From: an uncultured Spirochaetaceae bacterium
GTDB lineage: Bacteria; Spirochaetota; Spirochaetia; Sphaerochaetales; Sphaerochaetaceae
Direction: 5' to 3'
NCBI GenBank assembly: GCA_944392985.1
Contig: CALXYL010000001.1
Span: 1 to 64,000 of the forward strand
DNA length: 64,000 bases
Shown here: positions 32,976 to 41,910 of the stretch, piece by piece
Layout of the letters: each line of letters begins with the position of its first letter
Position numbering within the stretch: the first letter of the stretch is position 1
The notes under the pieces: model-generated
The model's database searches: none
The model's input: the letters and a program-made list of their open reading frames with translations, nothing else
Told to the model about the DNA's origin: nothing
Translations under genes and position numbers: made by a program

Positions 32976-35254
32976 TTGACGCACGCACTGTAAGGGATAC
33001 AGAGCTGGATAAGGTGCTTTCCACGATCAGGAAGGCAGCCCTATCGCCAGAAGGAAGGGATGCGATAACCCCTGATCTCGTCACATCTGAAAGGACTGTG
33101 ATAGAATGCAGGGCGGAGCGTATTGAGGGCTATATGAATCTCCTCTCCGGCCGGGCCCCGGATCCGTTTCCCCCTGTTTCCGATATCCTCAGCTTCATTT
33201 CATCGACACATGCCGATCTTCCCGGTGAGAGCATCTGGCGTGCTGGCTCCTTCCTTCATTCCTACCTGACGATGCTTGCATTCCTTGAGCGTCATGAAAA
33301 AGGGGATGAAGTGCGCACCCTTTCAGAGGATATCCTCTCTGCCATTGACCAGGAAGGGACTGTGCATGATGATCATCCGCGCATCGTGCCTCTTATCCGT
33401 GAGCGAGAGCGCATCAGGGCAGAGCGTGAGCGCTTCTCCAGCCGGTTCATCGCTGAGAACAGGACGCTTGTCCAGCAGAGCGAGGCGATGTACCGCAATG
33501 AGCGTGTCGTGATCCCTATCCGCTCGGATCAGCGCAGGATGTCTGGATGCTATATCTCAGGAGCCTCTTCCTCTGGCAATACGCTTTTCGCAGAGCCCCA
33601 GGAACTGCTCCAGCTGAATAACGAGGCTGTCATAGCAGACGAACGCATAAGGGCAGAGAAGCTGAGGATCATCCACGATCTTTCCGACAGGGTCCGTTCC
33701 TTTTCGTCCAGGCTTGATGGGATGCTTGGCGAGGTCATTGATTTTGATTTCCACTACGCTTTTGCCTGCTGGGCGAAGAAGGTCAGGGCAATTCACCCGC
33801 AGTGCGGTGATACGCTCTCCCTTATCGATGGGCGGCATCCCCTTCTTGGAGAGAAAGCCGTTCCTATCACAGTGAAGCTGCCTCCTTCAGTGAAGGCCCT
33901 TGTGCTTTCCGGCGCGAACGCGGGTGGAAAGACGGTTACGATGAAGACGATTGCGCTTCTCTCCCTTCTCAATCAGATATCAGGATACATACCTGCATCA
34001 GAGGGTTCGGTGCTGCCGATATACACATCGATCTATACAGACATAGGGGATGGTCAGTCCATCCTTGATGCCGCTTCGACTTTCTCATCCCATATGAAGA
34101 ACATCGCATCAATCTGCCGCTCCTCCGATTCCGGATCGCTTGTCATACTCGATGAGCTAGGTTCGGGAACAGACCCGGAGGAGGGTGCCGCGCTTTCAAG
34201 CGCAGTGCTTTCCTATCTGACGAAGCATGCGGCCCTGACCTGCATCACAAGCCATTACTCACAGGTTAAGAGCTTCGCATACTCCCATGATGCGATGATG
34301 AATGCCTCGATGGAGTTCGATGAGCGGTCGGGGATGCCGACATACCGGGTTCTTGAGGGAATCCCCGGAGACAGCCATGCCATTGCAACCGCGGTGAGGA
34401 TGAAACTCCCGAAGGAGATCACGGATGAGGCATCGGAAATGCTACGCGGCGGTGATGCGACATCTGCCCGGATCATCAAGGCCCTCCTTTCAAAGGAACG
34501 CACGCTTGATCGCAAGATAACGGAGCTTTCCATGATGAAGAAGGCGGAGGAGAGGACAGCCGCCATGCTTAAGGATCGGGAGAAGGAGCTTGAGAGGAAG
34601 GAGAACGAGCTCAGGAAGGAAGGGGTTGAGGAGCTGAGCCGCTATCTACGGTCCACGAGACGGGAGCTTGAGAAGCTCGTCATGGATGTCCGCACCGGCA
34701 AGCTGACAAGCGAGAAAACGAAGAAGGTCAAGGAATACATCAGTTCGGTCGAGAAGAAGAAGGCCGAGGAGGAACAGCTTGTACGGGAAGAGGAGGAAGA
34801 GGTGGCTGATGATCGTCCTTTGCTTCCAGGAGAGAGAGTCCTCTGCGGAAGCTCCTCTGCTGCAGGGCGCGTTATTGAATGTTCCGGAAACCGCGTGAGC
34901 GTGATCCTCGACAACGGGCTGAGGATGGAGCTCAGAAGGAGCATGGTCAGGCATGCGCCTCTTGAGAAGGCTCCTTCTGTATCTGTGGAATTCCCTCTTT
35001 CCTCGAAGAAGGCTGAATACACGATCGATGTCCGCGGCCTGACACTCAGCGAGGCGCTTATGCGTCTTGATGATCAGATCGAGGCGGCTCTCCTTTCTTC
35101 GCTCAGGTCATTCTCGATCATCCATGGTTATGGTGACGGTATCCTTTCCCGTGGTATCCATGAATACCTTTCAAAGCGCAGGGAAGTGCAGGACTACCGT
35201 TTCGCACGTCCAGAGGATGGCGGAATGGGCAAGACCTATGTCTCGCTTTCCTGA
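32972..35254 (+). CDS. mutS2: MutS2, endonuclease/ribosome rescue ATPase
   Basis: A 760-residue MutS2. It lacks the MutS mismatch-recognition domain and starts with core/lever helices. Walker A is GANAGGKT (near residue 313), Walker B ILDELGSGTDPEEG (near 395), followed by a long coiled coil (about 510-600, ERKENELRKEGVEEL). The C-terminal Smr domain starts at TIDVRGLTLSEA (near 683) and contains HGYGDGIL. MutS2 proteins suppress recombination, and in B. subtilis split collided ribosomes. Length is close to the usual 780. It overlaps the convergent EamA gene by 19 bases. Confidence 0.96.
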   Translation: MIDARTVRDTELDKVLSTIRKAALSPEGRDAITPDLVTSERTVIECRAERIEGYMNLLSGRAPDPFPPVSDILSFISSTHADLPGESIWRAGSFLHSYLTMLAFLERHEKGDEVRTLSEDILSAIDQEGTVHDDHPRIVPLIRERERIRAERERFSSRFIAENRTLVQQSEAMYRNERVVIPIRSDQRRMSGCYISGASSSGNTLFAEPQELLQLNNEAVIADERIRAEKLRIIHDLSDRVRSFSSRLDGMLGEVIDFDFHYAFACWAKKVRAIHPQCGDTLSLIDGRHPLLGEKAVPITVKLPPSVKALVLSGANAGGKTVTMKTIALLSLLNQISGYIPASEGSVLPIYTSIYTDIGDGQSILDAASTFSSHMKNIASICRSSDSGSLVILDELGSGTDPEEGAALSSAVLSYLTKHAALTCITSHYSQVKSFAYSHDAMMNASMEFDERSGMPTYRVLEGIPGDSHAIATAVRMKLPKEITDEASEMLRGGDATSARIIKALLSKERTLDRKITELSMMKKAEERTAAMLKDREKELERKENELRKEGVEELSRYLRSTRRELEKLVMDVRTGKLTSEKTKKVKEYISSVEKKKAEEEQLVREEEEEVADDRPLLPGERVLCGSSSAAGRVIECSGNRVSVILDNGLRMELRRSMVRHAPLEKAPSVSVEFPLSSKKAEYTIDVRGLTLSEALMRLDDQIEAALLSSLRSFSIIHGYGDGILSRGIHEYLSKRREVQDYRFARPEDGGMGKTYVSLS

Positions 35255-36108
35255 GGTCCCAGCTGTGCAAGCAGCACTGCTGCAAATACAAGAGCGCATC
35301 CCAAGGCTTCCTTCACGCTCAGACGCTCCGAGAGCAGAAGCATGCCACCGACTGCAGCCCAGACGCTCTCCAAGGAGAGGATGAATGCCGCGCGGCTGGG
35401 GCGTACCCATCGCTGTCCAATTACCTGCAGTGTGTATGCGATCCCGCAGGAGAACACACCCGCATAGAGAATCGGAAGCCATGCCTCCATCAGCGATGCT
35501 GCCTCGGGTTTCTCGAAGAACATACCGATCGACGCAAGCACACCCGCTGTCAGGAACTGAAGCATCGAGAGCACGATCCCATCGGTATCCCTTCCCGTCC
35601 TGTCGATGACGATGATATGAAGAGCGAACAGGAACGCGCAGAGAATGAGCCAGAGGTCGCCGGAGGAGATGGAGAATCCTTCTCCGATTGATAAAAGGTA
35701 CATGCCCACGACTGCCGCTGCAGCGCTTATCCAGATCGTTTTCCTTATCCTTTCACCGAGGATGGCGGACATGAATGGGACTATGATGATGTAGAGGCTT
35801 GTGATGAAGCCTCCTTTTCCAGCACCTGAAAGCGAGACGCCTATCTGTTGCGTGACCGATGCCGCGCCAAGGCATATGCCGCAGAGCACGCCTCCTTTCA
35901 CGGCTTTCCTCCAGTAAGCGGGATCCTTGCCATGTTTACTGATCAAAGGCAGCGCGAAGGGGAGGAGGACAACGGCTCCTATAAGCATACGGATTGAATT
36001 GAATGTGAATGTGCCGACGCTTTCCGAGGAGACTGACTGGGCAACGAATGCCAGTCCCCAGATGAGTGATGTAAGCAGCAGTAGCAGTATGGCTTTGTTT
36101 TCTTTCAT
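35236..36108 (-). CDS. EamA-family drug/metabolite transporter
   Basis: A 290-residue membrane protein with ten helices in two EamA repeats; the first helix is LTSLIWGLAFVAQ and FNSIRMLIGAVVLLP follows, typical of the family. The second repeat closes with ALGCALVFAAVLLAQ. Substrate unknown. It lies downstream of the rhamnosidase operon on the same strand but is separated from it by a strong terminator, so it probably has its own promoter (TTGACT near 36170; -10 unclear). Confidence 0.88.
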   Translation of the reverse strand: MKENKAILLLLLTSLIWGLAFVAQSVSSESVGTFTFNSIRMLIGAVVLLPFALPLISKHGKDPAYWRKAVKGGVLCGICLGAASVTQQIGVSLSGAGKGGFITSLYIIIVPFMSAILGERIRKTIWISAAAAVVGMYLLSIGEGFSISSGDLWLILCAFLFALHIIVIDRTGRDTDGIVLSMLQFLTAGVLASIGMFFEKPEAASLMEAWLPILYAGVFSCGIAYTLQVIGQRWVRPSRAAFILSLESVWAAVGGMLLLSERLSVKEALGCALVFAAVLLAQLGPQESET

Positions 36109-36115
36109 AATCAGA

Positions 36116-36145
36116 CCTGAAAAATGGAAGGGTTTCCCCTTCCAT
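36116..36145 (-). terminator. Terminator of the rhamnosidase/sugar-catabolism operon
   Basis: Minus strand: ATGGAAGGG-GAAA-CCCTTCCAT followed by five T. A perfect 9-bp stem with GNRA loop, 40 bases after the rhamnosidase stop. Confidence 0.85.
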
Positions 36146-36184
36146 CGCGGGATTCTACATCAAAGAAGGAAGTCAATCCAGCAT

Positions 36185-38698
36185 TCAGACCTTCCTGAGT
36201 ATGATTTCATACTGGCTCTTACCGCTCAGTTCCTCCACGTCAGCCTTCCATCCTTCCGGCGGGATGAACAGGGCGCTGTATTCAAGAGGAAGCTCCACTG
36301 TCACGCGGACTTTCCTTCCTTCACACCTCCAGTACACCGAGATCGGGCCACCCGCGCTCATCGTCGAGGCATATGCATAACCCATTGAGGACGGGAAGTA
36401 TGGATGTATCTTCCATTTTTCCGCGCTCATGCGTCGTATGCCGCAAAGCCCCTGATAGAACCACGCATTCGGAGAACCGTACATGATATGGTTATGTGAG
36501 TTCATGCCGACGCCTGTCAGGTATTCCCACCTCTCCCAGAGCGTTGTGGCTCCGTTTGCAACCATGTATCCAAGGCCGGGATATGTCCGCTGCGCCATTA
36601 TGCGGTAAGCCGCTTCATCTAGTCCGTTATCAAGAAGGACATCAAAGAGGTACCTGAGTCCAGCGATGCCGCAGTCGATATGGTAATCATAGCGTTTCCT
36701 GACGCAGAGCATGAGCTCTTCCACAGCCTTCTCCTTCTCATCATCAGGCACGATTCCGAGCGCAAGCGGGAGAACCTGACCTGTCATCACGCTCAGCTTG
36801 TCCGCAGGGCTTGCTCCCGATGACTGGAACCGTCCATTGTCATCGAACCGCTTGAGGAAGGCTTTCCTGAGGGCATCAAAGCGCTCTTCATAGATCCTGC
36901 GATCTTCTTCATTGCCGAGTACAGAAGCGATCCATGACAGGACAAGTGTGTCCTTCATCAGGAACCATGTGGAAGTGAAGTCGGTGGAGATCTTCTTCGG
37001 GTGTGTTGCAGTCGGAGCGCACCAGTCCCCGTATTTCCCAACGCCATGGATTGTCCCATCATCATCCTTCATCCCATCCAGCCAGTCGACATACTTCCTG
37101 ACACCGCTGTAGTGCTTTCGCAGGGCCTGCTTGTCACCATACTCCTCATAAAGACGCCAGAGGAGGGTGGGGTATGCGGATCCCCAGATAGGATCGGCGG
37201 GGTAGAGCCGCCAGTAAGGCGGGGTGACATCGCTCAGCTGGCCATCCTCAAGCTGTGACAGCCTGATATCATCAAGGAACTTCCTGTAGAATGCGGCCAT
37301 ATCGAAATCAAGCACGGCCTGTCTCGATGCCAGCTGCACATCGCCAAGCCAGCCCATGCGCTCCTCCCTCTGCGGACAGTCTGTAGGGATTCCCATTGAA
37401 TTGGAGCGCTGTGACCATCTTACGCACTCGTGGATACGCGTAAGGAATGGATCGGAACAGGCGAAAGTCCCGACAGGCTCGAGATCGGTATGGAGCACGA
37501 CCTTCTCCACATCCTCCTCAAGAAGAGGCCAGCTGATACCGCTTACTTCCATGTACCTGAATCCATGATATGTGAAGCAGGGCTGGTATATCCTCTCTGT
37601 GCCGTCGGAGATATAGACATCCTCTGTATGCGCATCGCGTGCTGTCTCTGTTGAAAGCCCGTTCTCGTCAGCAAGCTCCGAGAAGCGCATCCTGACAGTC
37701 TCGCCGCGCCTTCCTTTCATCCTGATGCGGTATATGCCGGATGAGTTCTGGCCGAAATCGATGATCCAGCTGCCGTTTTCCAGACGCCTGATGCTCCTTG
37801 GCCTCTCCGTTTCCGTCTCTCTGATCGGTGGCAGCATCTCCGCTTCCAGCGGATAGCCTTCTATAGTGGATGCATTGTGTGCGAAGCGGAGCTTTTTCCG
37901 TGCATCATAGATCGTTCCCTCATAGATGCTGTTGCGGCCGATAGGACCGGAGGAGGCGAGGAAGGAGCTGTCGGATACGACATCCTCAACGCTTCCGTCG
38001 CTGTACCTGAGCCTGAGAAGCATTATCGCCTTCGGTTCGCTGTCATAGCCGTACGCTTCGATGAGCCTGCCGTTGCCGAGCACCAGCATGATGCTGTTCC
38101 GTCCTCTTTCAATGAGCTCGGTGACATTGAATACATTGTACAGGGCTCTCTTCGAGTAATCTGTCTGCGCTGGCTGCAGAAGGCTTGTCCCGACGTTCGT
38201 CCCATTGATCAGCGCGTGGTAGAATCCGAGGCCGCACACTGCAAGATAGGCTTCCTTTACGGCCTTGGAGGCTCTGAAATCCTTTTTCAGGTAAACAGCT
38301 TCGGAAAATCCCTTGCTCCGGTGCATCCTGCCGTTGAGATTGCCGGAGACGACGAATGTGGGAAGGTCATAGCGTGGGGACGAGTCATCATGTATCCATG
38401 AGCTCCTTTCGCCGAGTTCAGGACAGCCCGTCACGAATGTCGAGGTGCCTTTCACTCCATCAGCTTCGATCGTGAGAGTGCATTCTGAAAGAGATGGAAG
38501 GGGAGAGCCTTCGTACTCCACAGAGCTGTGGCAGGGGTCCATAACAATACCGCTGTCCCACAGGATGTCATTCCCAGAAGATACCGTAATGCGGTAGCTC
38601 TTCTGCACAAAGCCTTCGTTTATCCAGCTGAATACCGGCTTCCCTTCAACACCCATCGGCGAAGGCAGATGGTTGATCCTGATACGTGCTATTCTCAT
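36185..38698 (-). CDS. Alpha-L-rhamnosidase, GH78
   Basis: An 837-residue enzyme with no signal peptide, so it acts on imported rhamnosides from pectin or plant glycosides. N-terminal beta-sandwich domains (residues 1-390) contain AYLAVCGLGFYHALINGTNVG in family form and QPCFTYHGFRYMEVSG. The (alpha/alpha)6 barrel has the catalytic segment TDCPQREERMGWLGD, with the acid Glu, and the base Glu in TTLWERWEYL, then MNSHNHIMYGS. A C-terminal beta domain ends the chain. Its start overlaps the kinase stop by four bases; it is the last gene of the five-gene minus-strand operon. Confidence 0.93.
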   Translation of the reverse strand: MRIARIRINHLPSPMGVEGKPVFSWINEGFVQKSYRITVSSGNDILWDSGIVMDPCHSSVEYEGSPLPSLSECTLTIEADGVKGTSTFVTGCPELGERSSWIHDDSSPRYDLPTFVVSGNLNGRMHRSKGFSEAVYLKKDFRASKAVKEAYLAVCGLGFYHALINGTNVGTSLLQPAQTDYSKRALYNVFNVTELIERGRNSIMLVLGNGRLIEAYGYDSEPKAIMLLRLRYSDGSVEDVVSDSSFLASSGPIGRNSIYEGTIYDARKKLRFAHNASTIEGYPLEAEMLPPIRETETERPRSIRRLENGSWIIDFGQNSSGIYRIRMKGRRGETVRMRFSELADENGLSTETARDAHTEDVYISDGTERIYQPCFTYHGFRYMEVSGISWPLLEEDVEKVVLHTDLEPVGTFACSDPFLTRIHECVRWSQRSNSMGIPTDCPQREERMGWLGDVQLASRQAVLDFDMAAFYRKFLDDIRLSQLEDGQLSDVTPPYWRLYPADPIWGSAYPTLLWRLYEEYGDKQALRKHYSGVRKYVDWLDGMKDDDGTIHGVGKYGDWCAPTATHPKKISTDFTSTWFLMKDTLVLSWIASVLGNEEDRRIYEERFDALRKAFLKRFDDNGRFQSSGASPADKLSVMTGQVLPLALGIVPDDEKEKAVEELMLCVRKRYDYHIDCGIAGLRYLFDVLLDNGLDEAAYRIMAQRTYPGLGYMVANGATTLWERWEYLTGVGMNSHNHIMYGSPNAWFYQGLCGIRRMSAEKWKIHPYFPSSMGYAYASTMSAGGPISVYWRCEGRKVRVTVELPLEYSALFIPPEGWKADVEELSGKSQYEIILRKV

Positions 38699-40158
38699 GC
38701 GTTCATCTCCGAATAAATCCTTGCCAGCGATATGGCGTTATGCCATCCCCTGAGCATCCGGGTTCTATCATCATCCCCAATCTGCGGTGTGTAAATACCG
38801 GAAACGGCCGTGTACGGTCTTCCGTCATAAAGACCAATGGCCCTTCCAGCCGCGATAGCCGCGCCCGCCGCCGAAAGCTCCTCAATACCGGAGAGCCTGA
38901 TCTCCTTGCCGGATACATCGCTCTCAAACTGCATCAGGAAGCTGTCATGCGTCGGTCCGCCGTCGGCATTGATATAAGGGACAGGAAGCCCTGATTCCTC
39001 CTCTATGAGGCGGATGATGTCGGCAATCTGGTAGCCAATGGCCTCCTCTGTACCTCTGATTATCTCATTCCTGCCGACACTGCGGTCCATTCCACAGATC
39101 AGTGCGCGTGCTCTGCTCTGCCAGTATGGTGCGCCAAGCCCTGTGAAAGCCGGAACGATGTAGAAGCCATCTGGGACGGAAGTGGCTGAGGCAATCCTTC
39201 CTGCCTCCTTTGCTGATGGCAGGATCCCAAGCTCTTCAACAGCCCATGATGTGAGTGCTCCGCAGTAGTTGATGTTCCCTTCCATCACATAGGAGAGCCT
39301 TCCTCCCAGACGCCATGCAATCGATGTGACGAGATCCTTGGAGGAGATCGGATCAGATCCGATGTTCATCATTATCGAGGAGCCGGTGCCATGCGTTACC
39401 TTGATGCCTCCCTTTTCCGTGCAGCCATGTCCATAGAGCGCGGCCTGGCTGTCTCCGAGAACCGCATGAAGCGGTATGGGATGGGGAAGCGTTCCTTCAA
39501 AATCTGTCTCAGTGAAGAGTGCGTCGGAATCGAGGATCTCAGGCATCATCGCCTTGTCAAGGGAGAAAAGCGCAAGGAGGTCGCTGTCCCATGTGCCTGA
39601 TGCGATATCCATCAGCTGAGTGCGTGAGGCATTCGACGGTTCTGTGGCAAATACCTTCCCTCCGCTCAGGCGGTAGATGATCCAGCTGTCCATCGTGGAT
39701 GCGGCAAGATGCTTTCCTTCCGGCCTGATGTTCCTCATTATCCAGGCCATCTTCGCAGCGGAGAAATAGGGGGAGAGGTTCATGCCGGAACGCTGCTTCA
39801 CCAGATCAGCTTCCCCCTTTATCTCCTCGCAGATCGAGGCTGCTCTGCCGCACTGCCATACAATGGCGTTTGAGACTGGCTTTCCAGTATCCCTGTCCCA
39901 TACGACTGTCGTTTCCCTTTGGTTTGAAATGGCAGCGGCAACGATATCATCACCGCTGAAACGGCCATCTGAGAGGATTTCCCTGACACCCTTGATTATA
40001 TTGCTGTATATCTCCTGGGCATCATGTTCGACCCATCCCTTGCTGTTCACTATCTGCCTGTGCTTGATGTCTTTGCGTATAACGGGTCTTGCCTCCTCAT
40101 CGAAGAGGAGGCATTTCGTTGATGCTGTGCTCTGGTCTATTGAGAGTATGTATTTCAT
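38695..40158 (-). CDS. FGGY-family carbohydrate kinase (glycerol kinase-like; possibly ketose kinase)
   Basis: A 487-residue kinase. The N-terminal phosphate motif is SIDQSTASTKCLLFD; GWVEHDAQEI, SNQRETTVVWDRDTGKP and WQCGR follow the glycerol-kinase pattern. The hinge motif is THGTGSS, and the C-terminal half has FTGLGAPYW and the NADGGPTHDSF family signature. By sequence it is nearest to glycerol kinases, but it sits between a split transketolase and a rhamnosidase and behind an isomerase. I infer that it phosphorylates the ketose made by that isomerase, for example D-apulose. It overlaps both neighbours by four bases. Confidence 0.85.
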   Translation of the reverse strand: MKYILSIDQSTASTKCLLFDEEARPVIRKDIKHRQIVNSKGWVEHDAQEIYSNIIKGVREILSDGRFSGDDIVAAAISNQRETTVVWDRDTGKPVSNAIVWQCGRAASICEEIKGEADLVKQRSGMNLSPYFSAAKMAWIMRNIRPEGKHLAASTMDSWIIYRLSGGKVFATEPSNASRTQLMDIASGTWDSDLLALFSLDKAMMPEILDSDALFTETDFEGTLPHPIPLHAVLGDSQAALYGHGCTEKGGIKVTHGTGSSIMMNIGSDPISSKDLVTSIAWRLGGRLSYVMEGNINYCGALTSWAVEELGILPSAKEAGRIASATSVPDGFYIVPAFTGLGAPYWQSRARALICGMDRSVGRNEIIRGTEEAIGYQIADIIRLIEEESGLPVPYINADGGPTHDSFLMQFESDVSGKEIRLSGIEELSAAGAAIAAGRAIGLYDGRPYTAVSGIYTPQIGDDDRTRMLRGWHNAISLARIYSEMNA

Positions 40159-41093
40159 TCCATTCCACCGATGAAAGAGGCAACGCTTTCCTCTATTCCT
40201 TCTGCCGTAAGGCCATAATGGGCTTTTATGTCAGCGGTGCTTCCCGTGAAGCAGTATTCATCCGGAAGCGCAATCATCCGAATTGGAACAGGGTGCTCTG
40301 AAAGTGCTTCCATGACTGTGGATCCAAGGCCGCCGTAGCATCCATGCTCTTCCACGGTGATGATCCGTCCCGTATCCTCTGTCGCTCTTTCAATCGCTTC
40401 AGTATCGAGGGGCCTGATGCATGGCATGTCGAGAAGGCGTACGCTGATTCCCCTGGCCTTGAGATTGTCTGCTGCCTGCATTGCAGGTGAAACCATCTCT
40501 CCGATTGCGATGATCGTCGCATCCCTTCCATCGCGGAGCATATTCGCCTTGCCGTAGGTGAATGCGCTTTCCTCATCGCTGTAGATGATGGGAACAGGGC
40601 CGCGTCCTGTGCGTATATAGCAGCCTCTTTCAGTCGTCACACTGTGGCGGGCTATTGCTCTCATCTGCACTGCATCGGATGGGATGAGGATATCGAGATC
40701 AGCGAAGCTCCGCATCACTGCGATATCATTGATGCTGTAATGGCTCGCTCCGAGATCGCCGTAGCTTATTCCTCCGCTGACACCGAAGAGCTTCACGTTC
40801 ATGTGGGAGTAGGCGACATCTATCTTCACCTGTTCCGCCGCACGGGATGAAAGGAATGCCGCGGGTGCCGCAACATATGGCCTCATGCCGACAGCGGCAA
40901 GACCCGCTGCGATCCCGACTTCATTCTGCTCTGCGATCCCGACCTCAACGAAGGCCTCCGGATGCTCTGATGCAAAGGATGCAAAGCCGCTTGATCCCCT
41001 TGAATCGGAGCAGAGCACGACGATATCCCTGTGCTGGCTGACGAGCTTCGAGAGCTCATCGGCCAATGCTGTCTTAAGTGCTGTATCAGCCAT
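40155..41093 (-). CDS. Transketolase-like protein, C-terminal subunit
   Basis: A 312-residue subunit carrying the transketolase pyrimidine and C-terminal domains. ATG 41093 has GAGGAGG just upstream; the ATG at 41114 does not. Key segments: FVEVGIAEQNEVGIAAGLA, with the Glu that activates the thiamine ring, GGISYGDLGASHYSINDIAVMRS, and the C-terminal ITVEEHGCYGGLGS. Split transketolases pair with a separate N-terminal subunit, encoded just upstream with an eight-base overlap. In an isomerase/kinase operon this pair probably cleaves the phosphorylated ketose; housekeeping transketolase is the alternative. Confidence 0.92.
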   Translation of the reverse strand: MADTALKTALADELSKLVSQHRDIVVLCSDSRGSSGFASFASEHPEAFVEVGIAEQNEVGIAAGLAAVGMRPYVAAPAAFLSSRAAEQVKIDVAYSHMNVKLFGVSGGISYGDLGASHYSINDIAVMRSFADLDILIPSDAVQMRAIARHSVTTERGCYIRTGRGPVPIIYSDEESAFTYGKANMLRDGRDATIIAIGEMVSPAMQAADNLKARGISVRLLDMPCIRPLDTEAIERATEDTGRIITVEEHGCYGGLGSTVMEALSEHPVPIRMIALPDEYCFTGSTADIKAHYGLTAEGIEESVASFIGGME

Positions 41094-41907
41094 CCTTCCT
41101 CCTCTGGGAAGCAAGCTCGGCCCTGGCCCTCAGGTAGAGATCCTCATCAGGAACTCCGTGATGCCAGGAGGCGATGTTCTCCATCTCGCTGATTCCCTTT
41201 CCCTTGACCGTGTGTGCGATGATCATGAGAGGTGAGCCTTCATGTTCCATCGTAAGCGCTCTGACGACAGCTTCCATGTCGTTTCCGTCGATCTCGACAG
41301 TATTCCAGCCGAAAGCCCTGTACTTATCCGCAAGCGGTTCCAGCTTCATCACATCCTCGGTATTCCCTGAGATCTGCAGATGGTTGCGGTCGAGGATTGC
41401 CGTAAGATTGTCAAGTCCATAGCTGGATGCGGCCATCAGTGCTTCCCAGTTCGATCCTTCAGCCTGCTCTCCGTCTCCACAGAGGACGAACACACGTCCC
41501 CTGCGGCCCTGCATCCTCATTCCGAGCGCCATGCCTGTGGCAATGGAAAGCCCATGCCCAAGCGCACCTGTGTTTATCTCGATTCCTGGCACCTTGTTCG
41601 TTGGATGCCCGATCAGCCTGGATCCTGGCCTGCCATACTCAGCAAGCTCGCTTTCTGGGAAATAGCCCCTCTTTGCAAGACATGCGTAATATACTTCAGC
41701 TGCATGGCCCTTCGAAAGCACGAATCTGTCCCTCTCCGGATCCTCAGGATGCTTGGGATCTGCTCTCAGCACGCTGAAGAAGAGGGCTGTCATGATGTCT
41801 GCCGCTGAAAGGTCCCCTCCGATGTGTCCGGCTTTTGCCCTGTAGACGATATCAAGGACGGTCTCCCTGATCTCGGCTGCTTTTTCCTTTAGTTCATCGA
41901 TTGTCAT
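41086..41907 (-). CDS. Transketolase-like protein, N-terminal subunit
   Basis: A 273-residue subunit holding the thiamine diphosphate/Mg2+ domain: GHIGGDLSAADIMTALFF, VLSKGHAAEVYYACLAKRG, GALGHGLSIATGMALG, the binding motif CGDGEQAEGSNWEALMAA (GDG...N), and HTVKGKGISEME at the end. Length matches other split transketolase N-subunits. It starts three bases after the isomerase stop, so it belongs to the same transcript, and overlaps the C-subunit gene. Confidence 0.92.
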   Translation of the reverse strand: MTIDELKEKAAEIRETVLDIVYRAKAGHIGGDLSAADIMTALFFSVLRADPKHPEDPERDRFVLSKGHAAEVYYACLAKRGYFPESELAEYGRPGSRLIGHPTNKVPGIEINTGALGHGLSIATGMALGMRMQGRRGRVFVLCGDGEQAEGSNWEALMAASSYGLDNLTAILDRNHLQISGNTEDVMKLEPLADKYRAFGWNTVEIDGNDMEAVVRALTMEHEGSPLMIIAHTVKGKGISEMENIASWHHGVPDEDLYLRARAELASQRRKDG

Positions 41908-41910
41908 TCG